Assembly: GCA_019414325.1 (NCBI GenBank)
Contig: DXMG01000023.1
Coordinates: 1-33,612, forward strand
DNA: 33,612 nucleotides
Origin: Collinsella sp.
Lineage (GTDB): Bacteria > Actinomycetota > Coriobacteriia > Coriobacteriales > Coriobacteriaceae
Reading direction: 5' to 3'
Position numbers and translations under genes: made by a program. Below the pieces are notes generated by a model. The model did no database searches. It was not told the DNA's origin and was given only the letters and a program-made list of their open reading frames with translations. Positions 1 through 8,780 of this stretch are shown in pieces. Position 1 is the stretch's first letter. Each line of letters begins with the position of its first letter.

Positions 1-147
1 TTCCTGCACAGACACGCTGCCGCCCGAGCTGCCAGCCGAGCCGCTCGGAGCACTGCCGCCACAGCCGGCCACCGTACACGCCAGCACGGCCGAAAGCGTC
101 ACGGTGGGAATTCCTAACAGCAGCTTCTTCGTCATGGGCTTCATCAT
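1..147 (-). CDS. Lipoprotein, N-terminal part only (runs off the window)
   Basis: The first 49 residues of a minus-strand gene are present. The start codon at 147 follows an AAAGGAG ribosome site with suitable spacing, and a second ATG comes directly after it. The N-terminus has basic residues (K3, K7, K8), a hydrophobic stretch, and a lipobox VAGC with the lipidated cysteine at about residue 29. A Gly/Ser-rich linker follows, typical of the region between the lipid anchor and a folded domain. It should be a membrane-anchored extracytoplasmic lipoprotein, for example a solute-binding protein, but the functional domain is outside the window. No family can be named. Confidence 0.8.
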   Translation of the reverse strand, partial: MMKPMTKKLLLGIPTVTLSAVLACTVAGCGGSAPSGSAGSSGGSVSVQE

Positions 148-442
148 CCTCACCGCTCCTTTCGCTTGCAGCTCATCCGTTGCCCAAGGCCTTCGTCATC
201 CCGTGGCATCGGCTTCCACTATGAGCGTATGACGAAACACGGCGCCGGCGAAGTGACCCGTGGCCCAAATAACGACCCACCAGCGTTCCTTATGGGCCAA
301 AAGAACTCGCACATGCACGCCCCCGGCCCATAAAACGAGACGTCTGTCCCAATGTTCGATTCGATCCAACAATCCGCACGACACGTTTTCGACAACGTAT
401 CCAACCGTAAACGCAGCAAGACGCATCCGGCCGCCTTCAAAC

Positions 443-479
443 TTACTCGGACATAACCGACCCGGTTTTGTCCGAGTAA
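443..479. repeat. Inverted repeat, 11-base perfect arms plus inner 5-base arms
   Basis: TTACTCGGACA (443-453) is mirrored exactly by TGTCCGAGTAA (469-479). Inside, AACCG (455-459) pairs with CGGTT (463-467), giving a nearly complete stem with an ACC loop and one T/T mismatch. No T-run follows on either strand, so an operator or RNA structure is more likely than a terminator. Confidence 0.7.
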
Positions 480-486
480 ACGAATC

Positions 487-517
487 TCCATCGAACTCCG
501 AACGATTGTTCGATGGA
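487..517. repeat. Inverted repeat with 10-base perfect arms
   Basis: TCCATCGAAC (487-496) is mirrored by GTTCGATGGA (508-517), with an 11-base spacer. It lies just upstream of the -35 candidate at 529, a position suited to a regulator of the topoisomerase operon. Confidence 0.65.
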
Positions 518-528
518 TTTCGTGTTGG

Positions 529-557
529 TTGGAATCGCCTATGGGCTGGGCTATGCT
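529..557 (+). promoter_or_regulatory. Sigma70-type promoter candidate for the topoisomerase operon
   Basis: TTGGAA (529-534) and TATGCT (552-557) are separated by 17 bases. The predicted transcription start leaves an untranslated leader of about 45-50 bases before the ATG at 612. Confidence 0.5.
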
Positions 558-611
558 ACCTTGACTATCTATATGACTTAAACGCAGCAAAGGAGTACCG
601 AGAGAGCGAGT

Positions 612-2609
612 ATGGCAAAAAACACCGCAAACTATGGTAACGACAGTATCCGCCAGCTCAAGGACGAGGAACGCGTACGCCTGCGCCCCGCCGTCATCTT
701 TGGCTCGGACGGACTCGATGGCTGCGCGCATGCCGCCTTCGAGATCCTGTCCAACGCCGTTGACGAGGCACGCCAGGGCTACGGCAAACTTATCACCCTT
801 ACCGCCTTTCGCGATGGCTCTATCCAGGTAGAGGACAATGGCCGTGGCTGCCCGCTCGACTGGAACCCTTCCGAGAAGCGCTTTAACTGGGAGCTCGTCT
901 TCTGTGAGCTCTACGCCGGCGGCAAATACAACAACAACCAGGGCGGCGACTACGACTTCTCGCTCGGTACCAACGGCCTAGGCTCGTGTGCGACCCAGTA
1001 CGCCTCCGAGTACATGGACGTCACGGTTTGGCGCGACGGCAACAAGTACTCCCTGCACTTTAAGAAGGGCAAGGTCGTCGGTGCCAAAAAGAAGGCACTC
1101 GAGATTGAGCCCAGCAATGAGGACCGCACCGGCACCACCATCAAATGGCGCCCCGATCTTGAGGTCTTTACCTCCATCAGCATCCCCCACGAGTGGTATC
1201 GCGAGACCATGCGCCGCCAGGCCGTGGTCAACGCCAACGTGACCTTCCGCCTGCGCATTGAGGGCGACGATGGCGAATTTTCCGAAGAGGACTTTTGCTA
1301 TCCCAAGGGCATCGAAGACTACGTGCTCGAGAAGGTCGGTACCGACTACCTCACCGAGCCCTTCTTTATCGAGGCCGACCGTCGCGGTCGCGATCGCGAG
1401 GACCTGCCCGACTACAACGTGAAGATTACCGCGTGCATGTGCTTCTCGCGCACCTTCATGATGCAGGAGTACTACCACAACTCATCGTGGCTCGAGAACG
1501 GCGGTTCGCCCGAGAAGGCCGCCCGCAGCGCTCTGACCAGTGCCATCGATGCTTACATTAAGCAACAGGGCAAGTACAACAAAAACGAGAGCGGCATCAA
1601 ATGGCAGGACGTCCAGGACTGCCTGGTGCTGGTGACCAACTGCTTCTCCACCCAGACGTCCTATGAAAACCAGACTAAGAAGGCCATCAATAACCGCTTT
1701 ATCCAGCAGGCTATGACGGCCTTCTTTAAGGAGCGCCTCTCGACCTACCTGATCGAGAACAAAGATGCCGCCAACAGGATCATGGAGCAGGTGCTCATCA
1801 ACAAGCGTTCGCGCGAGAACGCCGAGAAGACGCGCCAGAGCATCAAAACCAACCTGCAGCAGAAGACCGACATGGCCAACCGCGTGCAGAAGTTCATCGA
1901 CTGCCGCTCCAAGGACAAGAGCCGTCGCGAGGTCTACATCGTAGAGGGCGACTCGGCAGCGGGCGCCATTCGCACCTCGCGCGATGCCGAGTTCCAGGGC
2001 GTTATGCCCGTCCGCGGTAAGATCCTCAACTGCTTGAAGGAGGACTATCCGCGCATCTTTAAGTCCGACATCATCATGGACCTCATGCGCGTGCTGGGCT
2101 GCGGCGTGGAGATCAAGGACAAGCGCATCAAGAACCTCGGCGCCTTTGACCTGGACAACCTCAACTGGAACAAGGTCATCATCTGTACGGACGCCGACGT
2201 CGACGGTTATCACATCCGCACGCTCGTGCTCACCATGCTCTACCGCCTGGTGCCCACGCTTATCGACGAGGGTTACGTGTATATCGCCGAATCGCCGCTC
2301 TACGAGATCAACTGCAAAGAGAAGACCTACTTTGCCTACACCGAGCTCGAGAAGAACGGCATCCTCAAGGAGATCGGCGACCAAAAGTGCTCCATCAACC
2401 GCTCCAAGGGTCTTGGTGAGAACGATCCGGACATGATGTGGCTCACCACCATGAACCCCGAGACGCGCCGCCTGATCAAGGTGGAGCCCGAGGACGTCAT
2501 CAAGATGGAGACCATGTTCAACCTTTTGCTGGGCAACGACGAGGCGGGCCGCAAGCGCCATATCTCGGAGCACGGCAAGGAATACCTGGACCAGTTGGAC
2601 CTGCAGTAG
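612..2609 (+). CDS. parE: Type IIA topoisomerase, B subunit (ParE/GyrB-like)
   Basis: ATPase/Toprim subunit of a type II topoisomerase, 665 residues, close to the usual ParE/GyrB length. The GHKL ATPase fold is marked by E44 and N48 in the EILSNAVDE block, DNGRG at 75-79 and the GTNGLG loop near 119-124. The Toprim domain shows EGDSAAG (445-451), MPVRGK (465-470) and TDADVDG (526-532). The usual RPGMYIG motif is replaced by RPAVIFGSDGLDG (25-37), marking a divergent subclass. AAAGGAG at 589-595 is rather far (16 bases) from the ATG; a purine-rich stretch lies closer. A ParC-like gene follows after 45 bases, so the two form one A2B2 enzyme that passes DNA strands using ATP. Topoisomerase IV rather than gyrase is inferred from the partner, which lacks an obvious GyrA box. 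Confidence 0.85.
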   Translation: MAKNTANYGNDSIRQLKDEERVRLRPAVIFGSDGLDGCAHAAFEILSNAVDEARQGYGKLITLTAFRDGSIQVEDNGRGCPLDWNPSEKRFNWELVFCELYAGGKYNNNQGGDYDFSLGTNGLGSCATQYASEYMDVTVWRDGNKYSLHFKKGKVVGAKKKALEIEPSNEDRTGTTIKWRPDLEVFTSISIPHEWYRETMRRQAVVNANVTFRLRIEGDDGEFSEEDFCYPKGIEDYVLEKVGTDYLTEPFFIEADRRGRDREDLPDYNVKITACMCFSRTFMMQEYYHNSSWLENGGSPEKAARSALTSAIDAYIKQQGKYNKNESGIKWQDVQDCLVLVTNCFSTQTSYENQTKKAINNRFIQQAMTAFFKERLSTYLIENKDAANRIMEQVLINKRSRENAEKTRQSIKTNLQQKTDMANRVQKFIDCRSKDKSRREVYIVEGDSAAGAIRTSRDAEFQGVMPVRGKILNCLKEDYPRIFKSDIIMDLMRVLGCGVEIKDKRIKNLGAFDLDNLNWNKVIICTDADVDGYHIRTLVLTMLYRLVPTLIDEGYVYIAESPLYEINCKEKTYFAYTELEKNGILKEIGDQKCSINRSKGLGENDPDMMWLTTMNPETRRLIKVEPEDVIKMETMFNLLLGNDEAGRKRHISEHGKEYLDQLDLQ

Positions 2610-2654
2610 CAGCAAATCGATAACGACGGCCCTTAAGAAGTTCAAGAGGATATC

Positions 2655-4895
2655 GTGGCAAAGAAGAAGACGAAGAACCAGCCGAAGAAAAAGCAGGTCA
2701 ACGCCGAGAACGTCATCGGCCTGCACTCCGAAGTCATCGACCAGCCGATCACGCAGACGCTCGAGGTCAACTACATGCCCTACGCCATGAGCGTCAACGT
2801 TTCGCGTGCGTTCCCCGAGATCGACGGCTTTAAGCCCTCGCACCGCAAGCTGCTCTACACCATGTACAAGATGGGTCTGCTCAAGGGCGAGCGCCAGAAG
2901 AGCGCCAACATCGTGGGCCAGACCATGAAGCTCAATCCGCACGGCGACGCCGCAATCTACGAGACGATGGTGCGTCTGGCAACCGGCAACGAGGCGCTGC
3001 TCGCCCCCTTCGTGGAGTCGAAGGGCAACTTTGGCAAGTACTATTCGGGCGATCTGAGCTACGCCGCCTCGCGTTATACCGAGGCCAAGCTCTCCCCCAT
3101 CAGCGCCGAGATCTTCAAGGACATCGACAAGGACCCGGTCGACTTCGTCGACAGCTACGACGGCGCCATGAAGGAGCCGCGCCTGCTGCCCACCACGTTC
3201 CCCAACATCCTTGTCTCGGCCAATAAGGGCATCGGCGTCGCCATGGCGTCCGATATCTGCGGCTTCAACCTCAACGAGGTCTGCACTGCCACCATGCATT
3301 ACCTGCAGGATCCTGACTGCGACCTGCTTGAGTATATGCCCATGCCCGACTTCTCGACCGGCGGCGAGATTATCTACCGCCGCGAGGAGATGGAGAAGAT
3401 CATCGAGACCGGCCTTGGCAGCTTCCAGATTCGCTCCCGCTGGCGCTGGATTCCCGAAGAGCGCATCATCGAAGTCTACGAGATCCCCTACACCACCAAG
3501 ACCGATGTCATCATCGAACGCATCGTTAAGCTCTCCAAAGAGGGCAAGGTCAAGGAGGTCGCCGACATCCGCGATGAAACCGACCTCTCGGGCCTGCGCA
3601 TCGCCATCGACCTTAAGCGCGGTGTCGACCCCGACAAGCTCATGGCCAAGCTCTATCGCTCGACCACGCTGCAGGATTCGTTCTCGTGCAACTTCAACGT
3701 ACTCGTCGACGGCTATCCCCGTGTTATGGGCGTGCGCCAGATCCTGCACGAGTGGGTCAAGTGGCGTATTGAGTCCACGCGTCGCCGCATTAACTTTGAC
3801 CTGGGCAAAAAGTCCGAGCGCCTGCACCTGCTGCACGGCCTCGAGGCGATCTTGCTCGACATCGACAAGGCCATCGCCATCATCCGCGGCACCAAGCTCG
3901 AAGCCGAGGTCGTGCCCAACCTTATGAAGGGCTTCGACATCGACGAGACCCAGGCCGAGTTTGTTGCCGAGCTTAAGCTCCGCAACATCAACGAGGAGTA
4001 CATCCTCAACCGCACCAAGGACATTGCCAAGCTTGAGGGCGAAATTGCCGAGCTTGAGGAGATCCTCTCCAGCGAGGACAACATCAAGAAGGTCATCAGC
4101 GACGAGCTGGCCGCCGTCAACAAGAAGTACGTAATGCCGCGCCGCACGGGCAGGATTGAGCCGCACGAGGTCATTGAGGTGAGCCTGGAGCCCGAGGTCG
4201 AGGAGTACCCAGTCACCATCATGCTCTCGCGCGATGGCTACCTTAAGAAGATGACGGACCGCGTGCTCAAGAAGGCCACCACGCTCAAGTACAAAGACGG
4301 TGACAAGCCCTTTATCGAGTTTCCGTCCTCCAACACCCACGAGCTGCTGGTCTTTACCAACAAGAGCCAGGTGTACAAGTGCAAGGTTGCGGCGTTTGAG
4401 GATACCAAGTCGGCCCAGCTGGGCTCGTACCTGCCGACCGATCTTGAGATGGAACCCGATGAGAGTGTCATCTGGGTCATCGACCCCGAGGACTACAAGG
4501 CCGACGTGCTGTTCGTCTTTGAGAACGGCCGCGTGGTGCGCGTCGCGCTTTCCGGATACGTCACCAAGACCAACCGCAAGCGCCTCAAGAACGCCATCTA
4601 CGGTGGCAGCAAGCTGCTGTATGCCCAGGTGCTCAAGGAAGATCGCGACATCGCGCTGGTCTCGAGCGACTATCGTTTGATGAACTTCAACACGTCGCTG
4701 CTCAAGACCAAGACGACCACCAACACGCAGGGTGTCCAGGCCTTTACCGCTAAGAAGGGCCGCTCGGTCACCACCGTCGGCACAACCGAGGAGATCCTTG
4801 GCGCCGGCGTCTCGGCCGAAAAGTTCACCGCGCAGAGCCTCCCCTCCGCCGGTGCCCTCATGAAAGAAAACGACATGCCGAGTCTGTTTGACTAG
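2655..4895 (+). CDS. parC: Type IIA topoisomerase, A subunit (ParC/GyrA-like)
   Basis: DNA cleavage/rejoining subunit, 746 residues. The GTG start at 2655 is preceded by AAGAGGA; the N-terminus is Lys-rich. The breakage-reunion domain begins near residue 30. The catalytic tyrosine is Y141 in ASRYTEAKL, with R140 beside it. The helix-turn-helix segment that contacts DNA lies around 75-105 (GQTMKLNPHGDAAIYETM). A coiled-coil segment around 410-480 precedes a beta-pinwheel-like C-terminal domain (about 500-730). I see no QRRGGKG-type GyrA box, so decatenation (topoisomerase IV) is favoured over supercoiling; this is inference. It shares an operon with the upstream B subunit. Confidence 0.85.
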   Translation: MAKKKTKNQPKKKQVNAENVIGLHSEVIDQPITQTLEVNYMPYAMSVNVSRAFPEIDGFKPSHRKLLYTMYKMGLLKGERQKSANIVGQTMKLNPHGDAAIYETMVRLATGNEALLAPFVESKGNFGKYYSGDLSYAASRYTEAKLSPISAEIFKDIDKDPVDFVDSYDGAMKEPRLLPTTFPNILVSANKGIGVAMASDICGFNLNEVCTATMHYLQDPDCDLLEYMPMPDFSTGGEIIYRREEMEKIIETGLGSFQIRSRWRWIPEERIIEVYEIPYTTKTDVIIERIVKLSKEGKVKEVADIRDETDLSGLRIAIDLKRGVDPDKLMAKLYRSTTLQDSFSCNFNVLVDGYPRVMGVRQILHEWVKWRIESTRRRINFDLGKKSERLHLLHGLEAILLDIDKAIAIIRGTKLEAEVVPNLMKGFDIDETQAEFVAELKLRNINEEYILNRTKDIAKLEGEIAELEEILSSEDNIKKVISDELAAVNKKYVMPRRTGRIEPHEVIEVSLEPEVEEYPVTIMLSRDGYLKKMTDRVLKKATTLKYKDGDKPFIEFPSSNTHELLVFTNKSQVYKCKVAAFEDTKSAQLGSYLPTDLEMEPDESVIWVIDPEDYKADVLFVFENGRVVRVALSGYVTKTNRKRLKNAIYGGSKLLYAQVLKEDRDIALVSSDYRLMNFNTSLLKTKTTTNTQGVQAFTAKKGRSVTTVGTTEEILGAGVSAEKFTAQSLPSAGALMKENDMPSLFD

Positions 4896-4930
4896 GACGA
4901 CGGCAGAACCGCCATGAGCTCTCAAAACGG

Positions 4931-4970
4931 TGGGGCCCGAAGCGCAGTAAATGCTGCGCTCCGGGCCCCA
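4931..4970. terminator. Hairpin between convergent genes
   Basis: A 17-base stem with one mismatch: 4931-4947 pairs with 4954-4970 (TGGGGCCCG against CGGGCCCCA at the base), with a 6-base loop. A short T-run follows only on the minus strand (GTTTTG), so it best fits the minus-strand ATPase gene. It can also end the topoisomerase operon. Confidence 0.65.
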
Positions 4971-4991
4971 TGCATTACAGCAGCATCATCC

Positions 4992-6281
4992 CTATAGACA
5001 AAATGCCGCATAAAGCGGAACAGACATAAGCCCATCATTCATTCCAAAGGGCTTAGTCGATAGCCTGATAAGGCGCACGCCCAGATGGGTCTTTTTAAGT
5101 GAGGACAGGCTTCGAGATCTTGTGTTCTCCCCCGCCTTGACTTCAATCGCAGACAAACATCCCTGCTTCTCTACTACAAAGTCGATTTCCGCACGATTAT
5201 CTCGCGCCCAATAATGCAGCGGATAGCCCATGGCTGAAAGCTGTTGGGCAACGTAGTTTTCGGTAAGTGCACCCATGAATGTGCCACCGATGCCGGCAAG
5301 AATATCGGCGCGTTGAGCACCGGCCTTGGAGACGAGCAGCCCTGTATCCGCCTGGTAGATTTTAAAAGCAGAAGGGTTAACGAAGGCCTCTAAAGGGCTT
5401 TCGATCTGCCCGACTAGGCTGCAGCGCGCCACCGTACCCGACAATACAAGCCAGTCGAGAGCATCTCCAAAGAGAGACGCATTGCCCCCCGCTCGCACTA
5501 CCTTGTATTGAAATTTACGATTCTCTTTGGCAAGCTGCTGTGGAATGGAATCAAAGCACGCACGCGTCTTTGCGCTCAGGCGTTCATCAGCATATTTATT
5601 GGTGTCGGCGGAATATCCGTCGAGAATAATCCGATGCTTTTCGGCCACATCAATGATTGACTGATCATCGATGTACGTTTGGACCGCCTCGGGCATTCCG
5701 CCAACAACAAGATACTGTCGATAGAGCCCAAGCGCCTTTTCATGAAGGCTTGGCGCAAGAGGACCCATTGACTCGAATGATGAGCGTATCTCATCGACCA
5801 GTTGATCATGCCCCATCGCCCAGAGAAACTCCTCGAAATCGAGTGGAGTCATCTCAATCAAGTCGGTCTTTCCAACGGGGAACGAATACGACTGATGGTT
5901 AATGGCAACCCCAAGAAGCGACCCAGCAGCCGCAACATAATACTCGGGAGCGTCTTCGCAAAAGTATTTAAGGGAAGTGAGCGCTTCCTCGCATGCCTGG
6001 ATCTCGTCAATGAACAGTAAGGTTTTGCCAGGCACGATACGCTGTCCCGTACGAGCCTCGATCGCGCGTACGATCGAATGAGGGTCAAGACCGCCCGAAA
6101 AATCCGCTCGCGCCGACCGGTCGTTCTCAAGATTAACGTAGACAACCGATTCGAAAAGATCCTGGGCGTACGTTCTGAGCAGATAGGTCTTGCCACACTG
6201 GCGCACGCCTTTGACCAGCAAAGGTTTTCTATCAGCCCTGTCTCGCCATTCCCTAAGGAGCTCGTCTGCCTTGCGACGCAT
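4992..6281 (-). CDS. AAA ATPase with DUF4143 C-terminal domain
   Basis: A 429-residue protein of the widespread AAA_14/DUF4143 family, whose role is unknown. Walker A is GVRQCGKT (25-32), Walker B LLFIDEIQ (88-95), and AAGSLLG (118-124) is sensor-like. The C-terminal domain ends in a restriction-endonuclease-like patch, AEIDFVVE...AIEVKAG (about 361-381), typical of DUF4143. I chose the ATG at 6281 because GAGGGAAGG lies 6 bases upstream; an in-frame TTG two codons earlier abuts that site and is less likely. The gene stands alone with its own terminator. Such proteins are often found in accessory regions, but no partner is evident. A truncated relative lies at 28378-28920. Confidence 0.85.
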   Translation of the reverse strand: MRRKADELLREWRDRADRKPLLVKGVRQCGKTYLLRTYAQDLFESVVYVNLENDRSARADFSGGLDPHSIVRAIEARTGQRIVPGKTLLFIDEIQACEEALTSLKYFCEDAPEYYVAAAGSLLGVAINHQSYSFPVGKTDLIEMTPLDFEEFLWAMGHDQLVDEIRSSFESMGPLAPSLHEKALGLYRQYLVVGGMPEAVQTYIDDQSIIDVAEKHRIILDGYSADTNKYADERLSAKTRACFDSIPQQLAKENRKFQYKVVRAGGNASLFGDALDWLVLSGTVARCSLVGQIESPLEAFVNPSAFKIYQADTGLLVSKAGAQRADILAGIGGTFMGALTENYVAQQLSAMGYPLHYWARDNRAEIDFVVEKQGCLSAIEVKAGENTRSRSLSSLKKTHLGVRLIRLSTKPFGMNDGLMSVPLYAAFCL

Positions 6282-6401
6282 ACGCAACCTTCCCTCATGA
6301 ACTTCTGTTTGACAATATTTTAACGCGGATTAATTTGTTTTCAGTTATTTATCTGCGTTTAAAAATTGTTCTATACAACACTTGAGGGAATACACCCCTA
6401 T

Positions 6402-6849
6402 CTCTTGATAAGGATAGCAAGCATTTCCACCAACGCCGATTGCCATGCGTTCTTCTTGTCCTTAGGCGAGCTTGCGAGCGAGCTCTCGCACCTCTTCCAA
6501 CTTGGGCGAGAATGCCATGCTGTCGCGCTCGGTCATGCCGCTAATGGTGACAATGCCCTGGTCCTCCCACTTGCAGTACGCGCAGATTGACTTGTACATA
6601 GCGATCGCCGCATCATAGACGCCCTCGCTGTGGCTATCGAGCAAAAGGGCCGCCTTGGTGAACGGGAAGCCCGTGGCACCGAAGGCGTACAGGCGGTCGA
6701 TGGCGGCCTTCTCCTGCGCAGTGATATCAAACCAATAGATGGGCGAAGCGAAGACTCCCTCCATCATGCCGCAGGCGCTCGGCACACATTTTGTTGTAGC
6801 CAAAACAGATGGAGCTATTCAGTCGTCTGTAGATCGCATCTCTCGTTCG
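6402..6849. repeat. Long direct repeat, copy A (internally deleted)
   Basis: This block matches 9291-9981 in the same orientation. It covers the 3' flank and the C-terminal part of a flavodoxin gene, then jumps at about 6755 straight to the 5' flank of that gene. About 243 bases present in copy B are missing. Remaining differences are scattered substitutions, so the copies are not a very recent duplication. The repeats bracket the DUF262 cassette. Confidence 0.9.
6462..6755 (-). pseudogene. Flavodoxin-family oxidoreductase, C-terminal fragment
   Basis: Codes for the last 97 or so residues of the protein encoded intact at 9351-9881 (from FASPIYWFDIT to the terminal ARKLA), with about seven substitutions. 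The start codon, the phosphate-binding GSPRKG loop and the cysteine cluster have been deleted. The open frame continues upstream only by chance into the old 5' flank. Without the FMN-binding N-terminus it cannot be functional. Confidence 0.85.
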
Positions 6850-7037
6850 CGCCCTCCAAAGAAGGTGCAAGCAGAAGCATCACGGGCATTGATCGGCGCC
6901 GATATGGATCACGACATGAAACCGTAAGGGTTGGCCAGAGGTTGCTAGATTCAGTAGCTCGCAGCAATAGAGCGAATGACGACTTCGGCGATATAATCCG
7001 TGTCATCTTGATTGTTCCCGCGCGGAAGGTACAGCTC

Positions 7038-8771
7038 ATGTCCAAGCTCAACATCGACCAGCGATCGATTCGCGATCTTCTCACCGATAAGCGATCAGAC
7101 TTCCTCATCCCCGACTACCAGAGGCCCTACGCCTGGGGCGAGGATGAATGCGCAACGCTGTGGGATGACCTGTTCTCGTTCGCTTTTCCAGGCGATGACT
7201 ACGAGCGTTTCGACAGCGAGAACGACGAATACTTCCTAGGACCCATCGTCACCTTTAAGAACCTCTCTGGCCAACTCGAGATCATTGACGGCCAGCAACG
7301 CCTCACCACCATCATGCTGCTGCTCCGCGCGTTCTACGACAAGTTCACCAACATGAAGGATAAGCAGTCTGTGAAGATGCGCGAGGCAATCGCCCGTTGT
7401 GTATGGAAGACCGACGAGTTCGACGAGCCCGACATGGAGCGTCTCAAGATCGACTCCGAGGTTGCATCGGACAACGACAAAAATGAATTCCTCGAGATTT
7501 TACGAGAGGGCAATGTAGGCGATGGCTGGAAAAGCGCCTATGCCCGCAACTTTGCGTTCTTCCAGAGGAAAATTGAGCAACTGGTGAGCGAGTGGCCCAC
7601 CTACACCGTCTACATGGCCACACGCGTCATCAACAATGTGATACTGTTGCCCATTGAAGCGGAGTCGCAGGACACCGCGCTACGCATCTTCTCGACTCTA
7701 AACGACCGAGGGTTGCCTCTCTCAGATGCCGACATCTTCAAGAGCCAGTTCTACAAGCATTATTCCGACACGGGGCGCAAGGATGAGTTCATCCGTCGCT
7801 GGAAGGGGCTCGAGGAGGGAGCGAACGCTATCTTCCGGCCCATGCGCGGTACACCAACCGATGAGCTATTTACGCGCTATATGTACTACCGCCGCGCGAA
7901 GAAAGGCATCCGCGACACGACCACCGCATCGTTGCGCGACTTCTTCGGTGCCGATGGCTACGCCATACTCAAGGAGGACGCCACGCTCGGCGATCTTGAG
8001 GCCCTGCTCGGCTTCTGGAAACGCGTCGACGCGCAGGAAGGATTCAGCGAGCGCGTGCTCCGTAGGCTCTTCGTGCTGAACTACGCCCCCAACGGTATGT
8101 GGACCTATCTGCTAAGCGTCTGGTTCCTTGCCAACAGCGACAGCAAGGGTGTCCTCGACGACGAGGCACTCTACGGCTTTCTAAACAAGATCACGGCATT
8201 CATTTTCGCCTACGCCATTGAGCGTCCCGGCGTGAACGCGCTGCGTTCGCCAGTGTATCCCGAGATGATCAACATCGTGGAGCACCGCCCGGTGGAGTTT
8301 CCTAACCACCACTTCAATCGCGCAAATATTACTGAGCGATTCCGAACCTACGTGTTCACCAACGGCAGGCCTGTAACGAAGTCCATGCTCACTTGGTGGG
8401 CGTACGCAGACCCAGATCAACCGCTCATGGACCTGGACACCACGCTCGAAATTGAGCACATCTATGCCAAGAAGCGCAACGAGATAGACCCGCTCGTCGA
8501 CCAATCCAACCTGGAGGCGCTGGGTAACAAGGCGCTGCTCGAGAAGCGTGTAAACATCCGCGCGGCCGACTACAGATTCTGCGACAAGCGCAAGTACTAT
8601 GAGGGATACACCGACGGCAATGGCAAGCGAAAAGCCGGAACAAAGATCGCGGAACTCAAGCGCCTGACACAAGTCATGGGAGACTTCACCGAAATAGACA
8701 TCGCGACTCGCACGGCACGGATCATCGATGCCTTCGTGGACTACCTGGGCGACAACGGACTTTTGAGCTAA
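7038..8771 (+). CDS. DUF262/DUF1524 protein, GmrSD-like restriction/defence nuclease
   Basis: A 577-residue protein. The N-terminal DUF262 domain has PDYQRPYAW (25-33) and the nucleotide-binding signature DGQQR (84-88). The C-terminal DUF1524 HNH-type region has EH at 473-474 and N491, then GNKALL (496-501) and N506, the family's His-Asn pattern. Known relatives (GmrSD, type IV restriction) use NTP hydrolysis to cleave modified phage DNA; that activity is inferred here. The open frame extends upstream to 6630, but that part lies in duplicated flavodoxin DNA. The ATG at 7038 has GGAAGG 8 bases before it. The next gene starts 9 bases downstream, and the pair lies between the flavodoxin repeats. 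Confidence 0.85.
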   Translation: MSKLNIDQRSIRDLLTDKRSDFLIPDYQRPYAWGEDECATLWDDLFSFAFPGDDYERFDSENDEYFLGPIVTFKNLSGQLEIIDGQQRLTTIMLLLRAFYDKFTNMKDKQSVKMREAIARCVWKTDEFDEPDMERLKIDSEVASDNDKNEFLEILREGNVGDGWKSAYARNFAFFQRKIEQLVSEWPTYTVYMATRVINNVILLPIEAESQDTALRIFSTLNDRGLPLSDADIFKSQFYKHYSDTGRKDEFIRRWKGLEEGANAIFRPMRGTPTDELFTRYMYYRRAKKGIRDTTTASLRDFFGADGYAILKEDATLGDLEALLGFWKRVDAQEGFSERVLRRLFVLNYAPNGMWTYLLSVWFLANSDSKGVLDDEALYGFLNKITAFIFAYAIERPGVNALRSPVYPEMINIVEHRPVEFPNHHFNRANITERFRTYVFTNGRPVTKSMLTWWAYADPDQPLMDLDTTLEIEHIYAKKRNEIDPLVDQSNLEALGNKALLEKRVNIRAADYRFCDKRKYYEGYTDGNGKRKAGTKIAELKRLTQVMGDFTEIDIATRTARIIDAFVDYLGDNGLLS

Positions 8772-8780
8772 AGAGCGAAC

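Larger units (their letters stand above)
148..611. other. Divergent intergenic region, 464 bases
   Basis: I see no convincing gene here. The right half holds two strong inverted repeats (443-479 and 487-517) and a promoter candidate (529-557) for the topoisomerase operon. The left part (about 170-440) has no recognisable feature. Confidence 0.6.

Noticed and set aside
1482..4925. A 1147-codon open frame on the minus strand opposite the topoisomerase genes
   Set aside because: It is a mirror frame of GC-rich coding DNA, with Val/Leu/Asp-rich composition and no motif. The plus-strand topoisomerase genes have complete family motifs.
6630..7037. Upstream extension of the DUF262 frame by 136 codons
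   Set aside because: The extension reads antisense through the duplicated flavodoxin fragment and its flank. The ATG at 7038 has a good ribosome site and the family begins there.
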